Of a stretch of DNA of 64,000 bases, positions 1 through 12,300 are shown piece after piece. The notes beneath the pieces were generated by a model. That model was given only the letters and a program-made list of their open reading frames with translations. It had not been told where the DNA came from and ran no database searches. Origin of the DNA: Cardiocondyla obscurior (lineage: Eukaryota; Arthropoda; Insecta; Hymenoptera; Formicidae); assembly GCF_019399895.1 (NCBI RefSeq), contig NC_091865.1, forward strand, positions 10,669,001 to 10,733,000, in the 5' to 3' direction. Made by a program: the position numbers and the translations under genes. The stretch's first letter is position 1, and each line of letters begins with the position of its first letter.

Positions 1-331
1 CCAATAGTGTTGCGCGAGGAAAATAGCGGCGCGCTCGTAACTTCCGACAGCAGAGAGGACGGTCTATACCCTTTATACCTATCTTTTTTTTCATTTTTTT
101 TTTTCTTTTATTCACAAGCCGACTACATGCACGGAAAATTTTAAATATGATTTGTTGCCTATGGTCCGCTTTGACGGTGACTAAATAGAGATCGAAATTG
201 AAAGTACTCCTTTTTCTTTTTTTATTTCACTCTCAGCTTCGCTTTATTTCGAAGATTTCGTGTGATACTAAAAAGGAAAAAAAATGTATGTAATGTTTTA
301 TACGATAAATCGATAGAAACATACCTTTGTT

Positions 332-611
332 TCAATTTTTCAAACTACGTTTAAAAATGTCACATCGGAGTTTGGTGCTTGTATATTTTCTTCTCAAAAT
401 ATGTGTTGCAGAGAGCATCAAGTAAATCATCTTGATACTTTGATGACCAAAAAGCAACTACAAATAATAATTTGTTAATTTCCTGTTAGCTTTGGACTTC
501 ACAAGATTTTTCTGATTTCAGACACTAGTGTCTAGTGTGAAAAATTGAATGTAAATGTCTTCTATGCATATAGAATTTTAAACAGCAGAGATTGTCAATT
601 TTTCAAACTAC
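332..611. repeat. 17-bp direct repeat pair flanking a 14-bp palindrome
   Basis: The string tcaatttttcaaactac occurs exactly at 332-348 and again at 595-611. Between the copies, 520-533 reads agacactagtgtct, a perfect palindrome, followed at once by a partial repeat of its right half. It may be the trace of a small mobile element or a chance arrangement in AT-rich DNA. Confidence 0.5.
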
Positions 612-3600
612 TGACAGTGATGTGATGCTGCAGAACATGTGATGTTTTCGGGAAAAAGGACTCTGGCGAATCAGGGAAATTCCCTCGCGTTTTGTCCTGC
701 GGGAGAAAGCATCCGTAGGTGGAAATCCATGGGTTGTCGGTTTCGGAGCAACGCCGGCCAAAGCCAGTTGTCGGTAGTGATTTTTATCTCGTGGTAGAAA
801 AGTTTCCTTTTTCTCGCATCAACTCGCGCGCACCTCGTCCTCGATTTTGTATGCACTTTGGTTTCCGCCACGGGAATTACGTGACGACAAAACAAGTTAG
901 TTCACACGCTCCATGGAAAAGTATGTCGTATTCGAATGTTACATCACAGAACTTAGAAATCGCCTTCATTATTCCTATTCAAATATACAAAGACATCAAT
1001 TAAATTATTTTCAATATTAAATAATTTTTTATATATTATACATTGCACATTTAACTATAGATAATTTCTTACTTATGCAAAAGACTACTTCATTATTAAG
1101 CTATTCAATTTTAAACGTATTGAAATATTTAAGACATCTAGTTACATAAAATTAAAATTAAAATTAAATAGTAAATTACGTTAATTTTTTACTTAAGAAG
1201 TTTCCTTACTACTTTTTTTTTTTTAAGAGTCATCGTTTATATATTTTTCATGATTTTTTGAATTCTGTTTCATACCTGTAGCATTTAAAATCCAGTTCTG
1301 GCAGTCGAGCATCCGTTACAATTTTCATTACAGTTCAGCTTTGTGAAGAGATGACATACTTCCGTGCGGTTCCATCCGAATAAAAATTTGCAATGGCATG
1401 CAAAAAAATAAAACAACCCGTCCATCGAACCGTTCTATCGCGCGTTTACTCTTCCGGCCGTTTGCATTCGGGAAACGCGATCTGGAACGCACATCATCCA
1501 AAGGTATCTATATATCAGTAACCTGCTGTGGGAAATTGAATGTTATATCAGCGTGCTAATCAGATCGGAACGACCGGCGGATTGCACGGCCTACAACGCT
1601 TCTTGCTCTTGTCGATTTATGTAGATGCATCTGCTTTTACAAAATCAATCGTTGCTTGTGATAATTTGAACCACATTTAATTATTACAGCCAACTTCAAT
1701 AGTTTATCTTTATCGTGAAAAATGATTATTTAACGCATTACTCAATTTTTCATCGTATATGTATATTTGAACGTGTTTTGTAATTAAGGTTTAAATTAAA
1801 ATTTTTATACTATAATTAAACGCTATTATAATCGTATTATTATAAATACATTTAAAATATGAATTTTAGAGCTTTCCCAAAGCAATAACATTTAAAAGAT
1901 TAAAAAGCGTAGTTTCAGCATTAATCTTCTTTTCTTTTTTAAAACTTACCAAATCTCTTCTAACTGTCAATTATTCGGGAGTTCAACGGTTAGACGTCTT
2001 GGCATATTTCTCGGGGAAAATCAATCGAAATTGAACGAAGAATTGTTATTAATAATAAAAAGAACATCCTCGTGTAATAATTTGAGCCATAGTTATTCCA
2101 ACCGGATGTGATACAAGATGCAATTCGCATCGATTAAATCTGTAATAACAAAAAATTCAATTAGAAATTTATTAATTCACCAGCTAACAGGATGTACCAA
2201 TTTTGTCACATAATATGCTTTTTTTAGCTTCCAAATTAATTCCAATATAATTATTTAATAGAAATTTGTATCTTATTACGATAGCCTGATTATTTAAAGA
2301 GAAATAATTATCTACAAATTTAAATAGATTAACAAACAGTAAATAATAATTCTTACGCGTTAAAAAATTATAGACTGTACGTTGGGATGCCATTTTAGTT
2401 GTTGCAAAATCAATTCATGCAATTCCCTGATACGAATATCTACCGTGCAATTAAAAAAGATGAATCGTGCACGCAATCCTAAAGTGCTGTTGGCGAGGCT
2501 CCCCTTATTAAGTATACAATATACGTTCTTCCACGTATTTATTTCGCGAGAGATTTGGCGTGCCTTCACCGAATTCTAACAATAATTACGGACGAGAAGC
2601 TGGCCTTCGGCTTGTATGCACCATAAATATCCGAACTTTAAAGGGTCGTAGAAGGGAGAGAGTATCCTCGGTATTTTCGCAACGAATTAAATATTTTATC
2701 TAAATGCAATCGTAAACTTGGCTGCAAACTGCTTTTGTGAGCAAGTTGTATTTTTAGGAATACAGCTTAGGATTTCGTGACCCAAGTTTGGAAAGATACA
2801 GACTCTCCCTTATTTCCATTTGTAGACATAAATATTGTAAGGGCTTACGAGGCAGGTTTCGGATAAAACCAACGAACGGATGTAAAATATTCTCAAAGAT
2901 AAACGGAATTATATTATAAAGAAACAATAAAAAAAATTCAAGAATTTGTATTACTCAACTTGAAGAAGGCTATCTTTAAAATATTTTATGTAAATCGTGT
3001 TCGATATTTATCGTAAAGATATAGAAAAAAATAATATAAAAATATATATGTTGAAAAAACAATATGTACTGAATGAGATAAATTTAAAATTAGTCAACCC
3101 TATAAATAATGTGACAATAAATTGAATAAAATCTCGTTTATTGCAAGATATGCAATAATTTCTATAAATTACGTAATATGTATACGCTTCAATAGAATCT
3201 AAGGAAAGCACCGATATCATTAAACAAAGGAAGCTCGAGATAACTTTCACGCGTAACTGTTTCTCTGTAGTTATGCAGCCATTAGCCAAGTGCACTCTGC
3301 GTTTGAATGCACAATCTCCAATGTGAAATGTTAAAACTATTATCACTGAAGTAAAATCGTAATTGTAATAACGATATTAATCGAAGAAAATGTAACAAAT
3401 ATTTCTTTTTTAATTAGACTACCAAAATTAGAAAGATATTAATACTGATAAAAATAACGTAGACTCAAAATCACCAAAAATTATGCAAAATTCAATTTAA
3501 ATTATAAATCCAACAATCTCTTAAATTTAGCACGTATCCATGGAATATTCATCCAGAACTGAGAAATCCCGACCCATTTTACTCAATATTCATTAATAAT

Positions 3601-5994
3601 GAAACATATATGTATACTTAATGATAATACCGTCGCGCGAATAGCAGTTACTCGCTAACGTTGTCGTTTCCGAACCGCATCGTGGCTTTTATTACATGGC
3701 CGTGCCACTTATTGTTTTCGAAGAATGTAAAGGATACGACGTGCGACGTTTTGTTCGTTTTCTTTTCGGTCGTTCGGCACCGCCAGCCAGTTCCTCGAGC
3801 GATTCCAGTGATACGTCCAACGTGACTTCGACTTCTTTTCTCATTCACGGGTCTGACGGCGAGATTCTTTCCTTGGAAGAGATGCCGATCTTCCACCTGC
3901 CCACTCTCATAAGTGGCTTCTTCCTCTTTTTTTTTCCTCTTCCTCTCCCCTTTTTCTTACGAAAGTGTACCGACGATGACGCATTCGGGAATCCATACGA
4001 CGCGCTGCGACAATAGAAAGTTGAAAACCAAGATCCGGAAGGAAGACGTCGATGACGACGAGTGACCCACATCCGGTGAATCCATCGTGAGAGTCGTAGA
4101 CGCACGGAGGTTTATATAAACTGATGAGGAAAATATCACGATCGGATAGAAACTCTGCGCTGAAGAGTTGAATCGCTAACTGATGTCGATATAAAAGCGA
4201 AAGAAGAATGCGCTTTTGAGCGTAATGAAGCCTGTGCTCGTTTATTAGCCCTTTGATCTAATCGTTTGATTTAACGGTAGTTCGTTCACTGGGTGTATTG
4301 CATTCCATCTCGAACATTCCAGATATACAATATGATGTTCTGTAGGCAATTCTGTTACATCGTGTATCCTGTAAAAGTCAACATGAGAGCGATTTAATGT
4401 ACACTTTCTTAACAGGCTTAATAGAAAATCTATTTTAACGCTAACAATAAGAAAATTTATCATTTTATTCTATTGACTTTTTAAAAATACCGAATTATTA
4501 TTGTATTCAAATCTAGTTATACTGCAATGGTTACATTTTTATGGACGCAAAGAGTCCGTTTATTTTAATCTAACCCACTTTTTGGTTCCGTTTTTTTAGC
4601 CCATCCTCTCTATTTATATTATGACGTATAATTAACGTGGCATGTTTAAATAATGTGAATGAACATAAACTTTCGCGTGTCATCAAATTTAGTCTCTCAT
4701 TTAGGTCGAGTCGAACAAATGCGAACGATACATTTTCATACAAGATAGAGATAATTTGATAATTTTTATAATAAGTATTAATAATTTTATATTTGGATCT
4801 TTCACGGCATATATTCTTCTACACGGCCGCGGAGAAATAAATTGAAAAACGACTCTATCGACTAGAAATATATTTCGGATTGCAGCTTTACTTTACTGAT
4901 TCACGTCGCAAAATGAAAGTTGAAGAATCCCGAGCATGTTGGGATTTCCGGAACGAAAAAAGCAGCTTCCTACATTTGTCAACCACGTTTAACAGAATGC
5001 GTAGAAATCGTATCGCCATGGATGGTCAACATTAGATGATAACTAATCGCGTAATCTCGGCGCGATTGCTTCAGATAATTGCCGTCATGCACCAAGAAGT
5101 GGCATGGCATTACGGCCATATCCCACTATCGTTGCATTATTCATGTTCCCCGGCTATACCCTAAATTCGAGGACTTCCCAGAGGATGTAGCCGCCGCAAC
5201 GCGCCGGTAATTTCACCGTCGAGCAGCCTTGCCAGCTATCGCCATATAAATCACGAAGTACGGTGCATTAAAGACGGTCCCGTGAGAAGAGAGATAGGCT
5301 TCTTTGCGTTATATGGCTTAGAATCGAAAGTAACGCTTAAATTATTTACTGCGTATATTCGTAGAGTAAAATTTTTATCGTAGTCGATTATGCGAAACAT
5401 CTCTGTTCTGAAAAAAGTTAAATTTTTACATTCTGCATTAAATTCTATTTTTTTTTTTCTAAATAATTAATTGTTGGCCTTCGTTAAATGTTGAATTAAT
5501 TTCACGGGAACTGATATTGACAATGTAACAGTAACTGTTAAGCAACAACGGTAATGTGTTCGTATTTTTATAAACATAATAACAGCGTTTCTATGATTAT
5601 CAGAATTAATTAATATATTGATATTAAAATTTATAATTACGTTAAGGGAGAACAATTGCTACGAGTCTTTCACTTTTCTTTTTAATTATGAGCTGCCTAA
5701 GGAATATCTCGAAGCGGGTGCACCTTGCGGTCGGATAATCGTCGCTTAATAAAAAGAAACGATACGTCGCAGCCGGGCTTGTAACGAGCCACAAAAAGAA
5801 TACGACGATTGTAAAAAGGAACGAAAAACGGTCTGACAATTCGTAGATCTTAAAGTCGACTTCGACTCATGAATAACGTAGGAGAGAGCGCATTAGAATA
5901 TTCCCCGCGGCATAACGAATAAGGAGACATAACTTCCATTGTTATTCTCCCTGGCTTTAAAGGGGAGGTCTCTGACTCACGGTGACTACCGGAG

Positions 5995-6020
5995 AAAAAA
6001 AAAAAAAAAAAAAAAAAAAA
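5995..6020 (+). repeat. poly(A) run, 26 nt
   Basis: Uninterrupted A run about 275 bp upstream of the first coding exon. It is one of at least ten A or T runs of 21-26 nt in this window. Confidence 0.95.
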
Positions 6021-6293
6021 CCAGGCTTACGTCGTAACCGGACAATAATATTTTCGCTGCGATAGTTCACTTGAGAGAACAATCAACGAGCCTTGAATTG
6101 TTAAACATACAACTTCCTATGTTATACGTACCTAGAGAAAGGGCAAATGATTGGAGCGACGAGCTTTTCCATGGCAATTAGCATTTCCATCAGATTATCA
6201 CAGACAGCTGGAGGTGATATTTTAATTAAGACGCGATTGTCACTGTTCCAGATAATAACCGGTCGAATCCAAAAATTACTTGATGCGCTGAGG

Positions 6294-6396
6294 ATGCGCC
6301 GTGATTTCTGCAACGGTGGGCTTGCCTGCACCGTTGTGTGGGTGTCGTCGACTTGTCTGCTGCTCATCCTCTCCTTATCAACATCGACCACCGCTG
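6294..6396 (+). CDS. coding exon 1: signal peptide
   Basis: The ATG at 6294 opens 34 codons with a basic start (MRRD), a hydrophobic core [15 protein letters not shown] and a Ser/Thr/Ala-rich cleavage region ending STTA. The exon ends in phase 1 at 6396 before the donor GTACGT. The frame stays open upstream to about 6147, but that stretch lacks signal-peptide character, so the ATG at 6294 is the better start. The leftover G joins AG from exon 2 to make Glu35. A secretory leader is what the cysteine-rich remainder needs. Confidence 0.85.
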
Positions 6397-9300
6397 GTAC
6401 GTTTTTTATTTATTCATTTCTTCTTTTTAATGATTTGTTATTTACTTCTCGTTATTCTTGTTTGCATCTACGGGTGCATAAGTTAAAAATGTATCCAATC
6501 TGCAAAAGAAACTGATAAAATAATATATGTTACAAGTGCGTTTCACAAGTGAATTTACGGTTTTTATTTTGCTAAGTTAATAATATTAGTCTTTGAAATA
6601 AATACCGAGTGATAATCTTTTATCAGTTTGCAATAATTAAATATAGATATACAGGAGTAATTTTAATTTTATACAATTTTAAACAAGATACATAGCGATT
6701 TTGCTATCATAAATTTAGACATTATTCTTACCTGCGTAACTTCGCAATTTAAACTTGACCAAATCAAATTAAATGAAATGCTTGATAATCATTAAACGCT
6801 TTACACGTTTCATGTACGTTCCGCGTATAGTCGGTGATCGTATGCATGAATTGCACACGTTTACCAGTCATTAATGTACATGACGTAGACGATCGGCAAT
6901 GCGATGTATGCATGTACATTCGATATAATGCGATATTGCTGGTTAGAAATTTCCCGATTACGATTTCGTATTCCAGCAATTGATTCCTATCCCAATGTGT
7001 TACAGCAGGATGCATCTCGTCTCAATAAATATCGAGGGCAATCCGATTTGCATGCCAATAACAAATTGAATTTCTCCTACGTCATTAAAGCACATCCCTT
7101 CGTTTTTCTTTTCTGTCTCTTCCTCCTTTCACTTTTTCTTATCCTTCTCTCCCTTTCTTTCTTTTCTTCTCCCTTTTGTCCCTATTTATTAAAAGATTCG
7201 TAATGAGTTGATAGGCAACGCGTGCTGTACGTACATCATACTCGGAAACTTTCGCTGCATACCGAAATAGAATATCGGAGTTTTTTTTTCGTGTACACCC
7301 ACCTGAACCGGATACTTTCTTCATTTGTCACACGAGCATGCATCACCCATATCTGTGTATTAATATGTGTCACGTAACGGAACATGCACAGTCAACTTCC
7401 GTGTCGCACATAAATTTGCACAAGAACTTCCTTCTGCGAATTGAAAAGATTTATGAGCACATTATTTTTTATATAAACTTCATCGATTCTATATGTACAT
7501 ATCAATTCTTTTATTCAAAAATTTTAATGAAAATGAAAAGAAATCGTGATAGATTGATTCTTACGTGAATCTCGCGCTTTCACAGTTTTTTAACGGCTCT
7601 TTTTCAGTTATTGGTTTCCATACATTCGTTTCCGTATTTTTTCGTTCCGCTCATGTTTTTTTTTCCCCCTTTCTTGAATGGTCGAAGGCATTCGCTATTA
7701 CGGTGCCGCCTTGAAACGCTCTCATAGCATGTTAGGTAAGTATAGTAAGTGTGGCAGTAGGATACCGAGGAACCGTTAGCCGTCGACTCCAGCTATTTTT
7801 ATTATTATTATCATCGTTGTTGTGCTATACTTTAGCGCGAGCGTGCTCAAAAACGCCGCCTTCTCAAGGAAGCATCTTGTTTCTCGTGCTACTTGAGTCC
7901 TTTACGTCCTTTAATATAACTCATTAATTTACCTAAAAATTAATCATAATTTTGCTCTGTCCTCTATAAAAAATTTATATTTTTAACTAATTTATTTTTC
8001 CGACGAAAAAAAATCAAATACTTACTTAAAAAAAAATAGAAAACATCTAAAGTATTTGGCTCATTTTCCCGTTAAACTCGTCCATCTAAAAACTGAGAGG
8101 TTATGTCAAAGTTTATAAATTGCATGATTGATACAGAGCCGTTGCTGAAAGCCGCCGGTCGATGTCCAAACCTCGTTGAACAAAACGTGTGCCCGTCGAG
8201 GTCACCGGCCTGCGAGAATGACTACCAATGCACACCGGAGGAACGTTGCTGTAAGACGGCGTGCGGTTCCCGCTGCGTTGCGGGCGAGTTGACCGGATGC
8301 GAACAGCTGGCGTTGGCGGCTGTGAGGAGGTCGCGAGCTCTCGGCGCCCGGGGCCCTTCGCAGTTCGTGCCCCGATGCAATAATGTAACCGGCGAATTCG
8401 AGAGGATACAATGTGATCCCAACAATCGCAGCTGTTGGTGCGTCGACGAGATCGGCACCGAAATACCCGGCACCAGAGCACCCAGCAAAGATGGCATCGA
8501 CTGCGACAAGCCCCGCAATTGTCCAGCTCACAGCTGTCGAATGTTCTGCCCTTTAGGATTCGAAGTATATCTAAAATATTTATTTAAAATTAATATTTAA
8601 CATATTAATTTATTATGAAAATTTTTTTTCTTATATACCTTTGTTGCTTCTGTTACCATCTATATTAAAAAAAATAATTTTTTAATTATCTCTCTTTGTA
8701 ACGTTCTCCACAGATCAGCGAGGTTACCGGATGCCCTAAATGCGAATGCCGGGATCCCTGTCGCGGAGTTACCTGTCCGGGAACTGGACAGACGTGCGAG
8801 TTAATCGCCGTGAGTTGTTTTCGGGAGCCGTGTCCCCCGGTGCCCAGCTGTCGGAAGACCAGGTCCTTATCGACAATCTGTCCGGCAGGCGAACCTTTGC
8901 AGATCACGGACTCGCTGCGGCCGTTCCTCTGCGGCGACACGCCGGGTAAACCGACCTGTCCGCCGATGTACAGCTGCCTGGTGGAACCTAAACAGGAATA
9001 CGGGGTCTGCTGTCCATCCAGTGTAAAATTACAGCGACCCGGCACGTGTCCTGCGGAAGAGTCAATAACAGGCTCGTGCGGTTCCGCCTGTCGCTACGAT
9101 CTTGAGTGTCCCGGACCTCAAAAGTGCTGCAACAACAAGAATTGCGGCGGTAACGTGTGCACAATACCCCGGGATCTTAGTGCGTGCCATCGCGATCGTA
9201 TGCTTGCCGAGATACTCAGTGTCTCCGAGCGTCAAGGCCGCGGCTACATTCCGCAGTGCATGGAAGGTGAAGATCAAGTTATCGATTGGTTATATCAATT

Positions 9301-12300
9301 GGTCGATTCGTCGCGATTGTTTCGAATTAAGCCTTTAAAGATGAAATAACTGTATAGATGGAGCTTACGAGACGAAGCAGTGCTCAAGAAACGGCCTTGT
9401 CTGCTGGTGCGTGGACGACGAAGGTAGAAAGATATCCGGCTCTATGGGTCCCGCTGAGAAGATTGATTGTAGATCGATAAGCAAGGCGCGTTCGCTTCCG
9501 GCATCTTGCACATCACAGCAGTGCGCCCAGGTTTGCCAATATGGCTTTAAAACAGATGGTTCCGGTTGCCCGACTTGCGAATGCGACGATCCTTGCGAAG
9601 GGTAAACACTGCTGCTGCAATAATTAACGCACGTTATTTCCAAATTAAAGTTAAAATTTTTTTATATTTTTTAAATAAACATATATATTTATTAAATAAT
9701 TATAAGTAATATAATAAATTTTTTTTAATGTTAATTAAAATTAATATTGAAAAATTAATCGAATATTATTTAATTAAGTTATTATTATTACAGATTTTCA
9801 TGTCCCGAGGGACAAGAATGTGTTTTGAAACGAGAAAATAATTGTCCTGATTTTCTTTGCCTAACGAAACCAGAATGTAAACCAAAGAAAACTTATAAGA
9901 GTCCTTGTATATCTGGTACTCCATTGATGGACCAAGACGGAAACGCTGCCACTTGTTCTACTAACGAAACTTGCCCTGATGGTTACAAGTGTACAATGGT
10001 ATTGGAAGCTGGCCAAGCGGTATGCTGCATGGAAACATCAAGCCTCGCGAAGGCACCTACAAGTAATTTTTCTACAATTAATGTGATAATAAATATATTT
10101 CAATTATTATTTTAAATAATATTTATTCAACAACAGTAACGATTTAGAGTAAAAGCTTTAGAATAAAAAAACATAGATACAAATTTTTTAATTGGAATTA
10201 TAACAAATTAAATTTTATTTTAAGATATGTACAAAAAAATATTCATTCTTTTCTGCTAAAATATTTAGTGTGCGAGTACTTACGGGACTTCAATGATCGT
10301 ATGGAGGGTACGAGAGAGGGCATGTCCCTGGCAATTCCGGCACCTCAATGTGAAGAGGATGGCAGTTACAAGTCTCTTCAATGTCACAACGAGACGAGTT
10401 GCAAATGTGTAAACCACCGCGGAGTAACCCTGAAAACTGGACTGGACCCGAGCGTCTCGACCGACTGTGAGGCCATTAAAGAAATTACGCGGATTTGCAA
10501 ACGTCTCTATTGCAATCTGATATGCCCGTACGGTTATGAGGTGGACGAGGCCGGCTGTGAGCAATGTCGATGTCACGAACCTTGCAGCGATGTTACTTGC
10601 GACCCTTATGAGACCTGTACAATGATCGACGTGAATTGCGGCCCGAACGAATATTGCCCGGCGGTGCCAGCATGTCTCACAACCAAGCCGGGGCAGTGCC
10701 CGTATCTGGTACCGAGCTCGTCGAGCTGCGAGTTGCAATGTAGTAACGATCAGGAGTGCTCGTCTGGTGATAAATGCTGCTCAACAGGCTGTGGCACGCA
10801 ATGCGTGGCTCCGGTCATGGCCACGGCTTGCCAGCACGCTCGGGCAGTTGCTGAACATGCTGCGAGAGAATCGGGCGAACCTGCAAGAAGAATTTATATA
10901 CCTAGATGTAATGCTGATGGTGCATTCGAACCTGTGCAATGTCATAGCGGGATGTGCTGGTGCGTGGATGAAGAAGGCAAGGAGGCGGCGGGCACTCGAG
11001 TGCTTGAAGGGATCGTGCCACGCTGTAATATGCCTTTTAGATGCCCAGAAATCGACTGCAAGCTTAATTGTCCGGACGGTTTCGAGCTGGACGCGAACAC
11101 AGGTTGCCCGATGTGCTCATGCCACGATCCTTGCCGCAGCGTAACGTGCCGCGGCGAAAACGAAGCATGTCGAATGGTGGAAGTGGCGTGTAGCGCGCCG
11201 CCCTGTCCTCCGGTACCCGTCTGCTTGCCGAAAAAAGATAATCCGTGTCCGAATAGTTCGCCTCTGCTCGATCAAAATGGCTCGATCGCTATCTGCGGAC
11301 CACACGGCCGTCATTGCCCTTCGACACACAAGTGCGAACTGTCACCGTTGGACGAATACGCAGTGTGCTGTCCGAAGCCACGCGAGGTCTGTTTCGAGCC
11401 GCCCCGAAGAGTGCCCTGCAATCCAAGCGCGGGCTTGAACGAGACCGAGAGATGGTACTTCGATCCGGAGCGCAACGAATGCCGGCGCAAGCATGAGTGC
11501 ACTCTCGGTTACAACGACTTCTCCAGTCGGCTGGTGTGCGACACAGTGTGTCCCGTGCTATCACAATGCGAAAGATTGCGCGAAAAAAATCTGAAACAGT
11601 CTCAGCGACTCAAACAACCCACGTTCTTGCCTAAGTGTAATTCCGACACCGGGACGTGGGAACCGGTGCAATGTCTAGAACACGTCGGCGTCTGTTGGTG
11701 TGTGAATCGTAAGGGTCAACCGATTAAAGGATCGCTCACCCGGTCCGCCGAACCGAAGTGTAACTTCCGGCAAGCAAGACGGGGTGGCAGAAGATCAGAG
11801 GAGATAGATCGTGAAATTCAAGCGATTATGGAAAATGCTCTATTGGACCTGGAAACGGATGAACATCGCATGGAAAAAATCCTCGGGACCAGATGTCAGG
11901 CGATGAGAGATAGAGGTCACGTGCCGGCGATATGTGATCTTCAGGGAAGATTTGAGCCTACGCAATGCGCCGGCGATACGTGCTGGTGCGTTGACGAAGC
12001 CGGCAATCAGTTGATTGGATCTGAGCCGTTTTTGAAGGGAACGAGCATTTGCCGTGAGTAGAGAATTCCTTAAAATAAAATAAAATTAATTGCAATTATT
12101 CGATAAGTATATGATAAGAATTGCAGTAAAGTTTAAACTAAAATATCTGTTACATTTAGTGCCTACTCCAGTTGATGCAGTTGATGTGACGTTACGTTTT
12201 CCCGGCCGGTTTCTCGCCACTGATGAAGCGCGATTCATTCGAGAGGCCACGAATTTCCTGCACGAGCTCGGTGCGAGACTTCGGAAAGACATACGTGTGG

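Larger units (their letters stand above)
1..6293. other. upstream non-coding region of the WAP/TY membrane protein gene
   Basis: Mostly AT-rich sequence with no open frame that has protein-like composition. Features seen inside it are a 14-bp palindrome at 520-533, a 17-bp direct repeat at 332-348 and 595-611, a more GC-rich patch at about 3650-4110, TATA-like strings near 4190 and 5243, and an A26 run at 5995-6020. The 5' UTR of the downstream gene must lie in its last part or be spliced in from here. A possible 3' splice site sits just upstream of 6204, but I cannot place the transcription start. The open frames around 719-1003 and 3696-4016 look like chance frames. Confidence 0.6.
6397..8136 (+). 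other. intron 1 (1740 bp)
   Basis: GT at 6397 to AG at 8135-8136. It holds a polypyrimidine stretch at about 7095-7182 and a strong unused-looking donor, GTAAGTAT, at 7736. The 3' splice site has a weak pyrimidine tract but is the only nearby AG that restores the WAP frame. No other coding exon is visible inside. Confidence 0.75.

Noticed and set aside
3696..4016. 106-codon open frame on the + strand in a GC-richer patch
   Set aside because: Part of it translates a pyrimidine tract into Phe/Leu/Pro, and the minus strand is equally open. It may be part of a 5' UTR but has no coding support.
7610..7735. 126-nt internal exon between exons 1 and 2
   Set aside because: Its length keeps the phase, but the frame entering from exon 1 meets a TGA, so it cannot be a coding internal exon. 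Only its last 7 nt are kept, as a possible alternative start.
8113..8531. Minus-strand open frames over exon 2
   Set aside because: They are antisense shadows of the WAP/TY exon; the + strand frame carries the domain cysteines.
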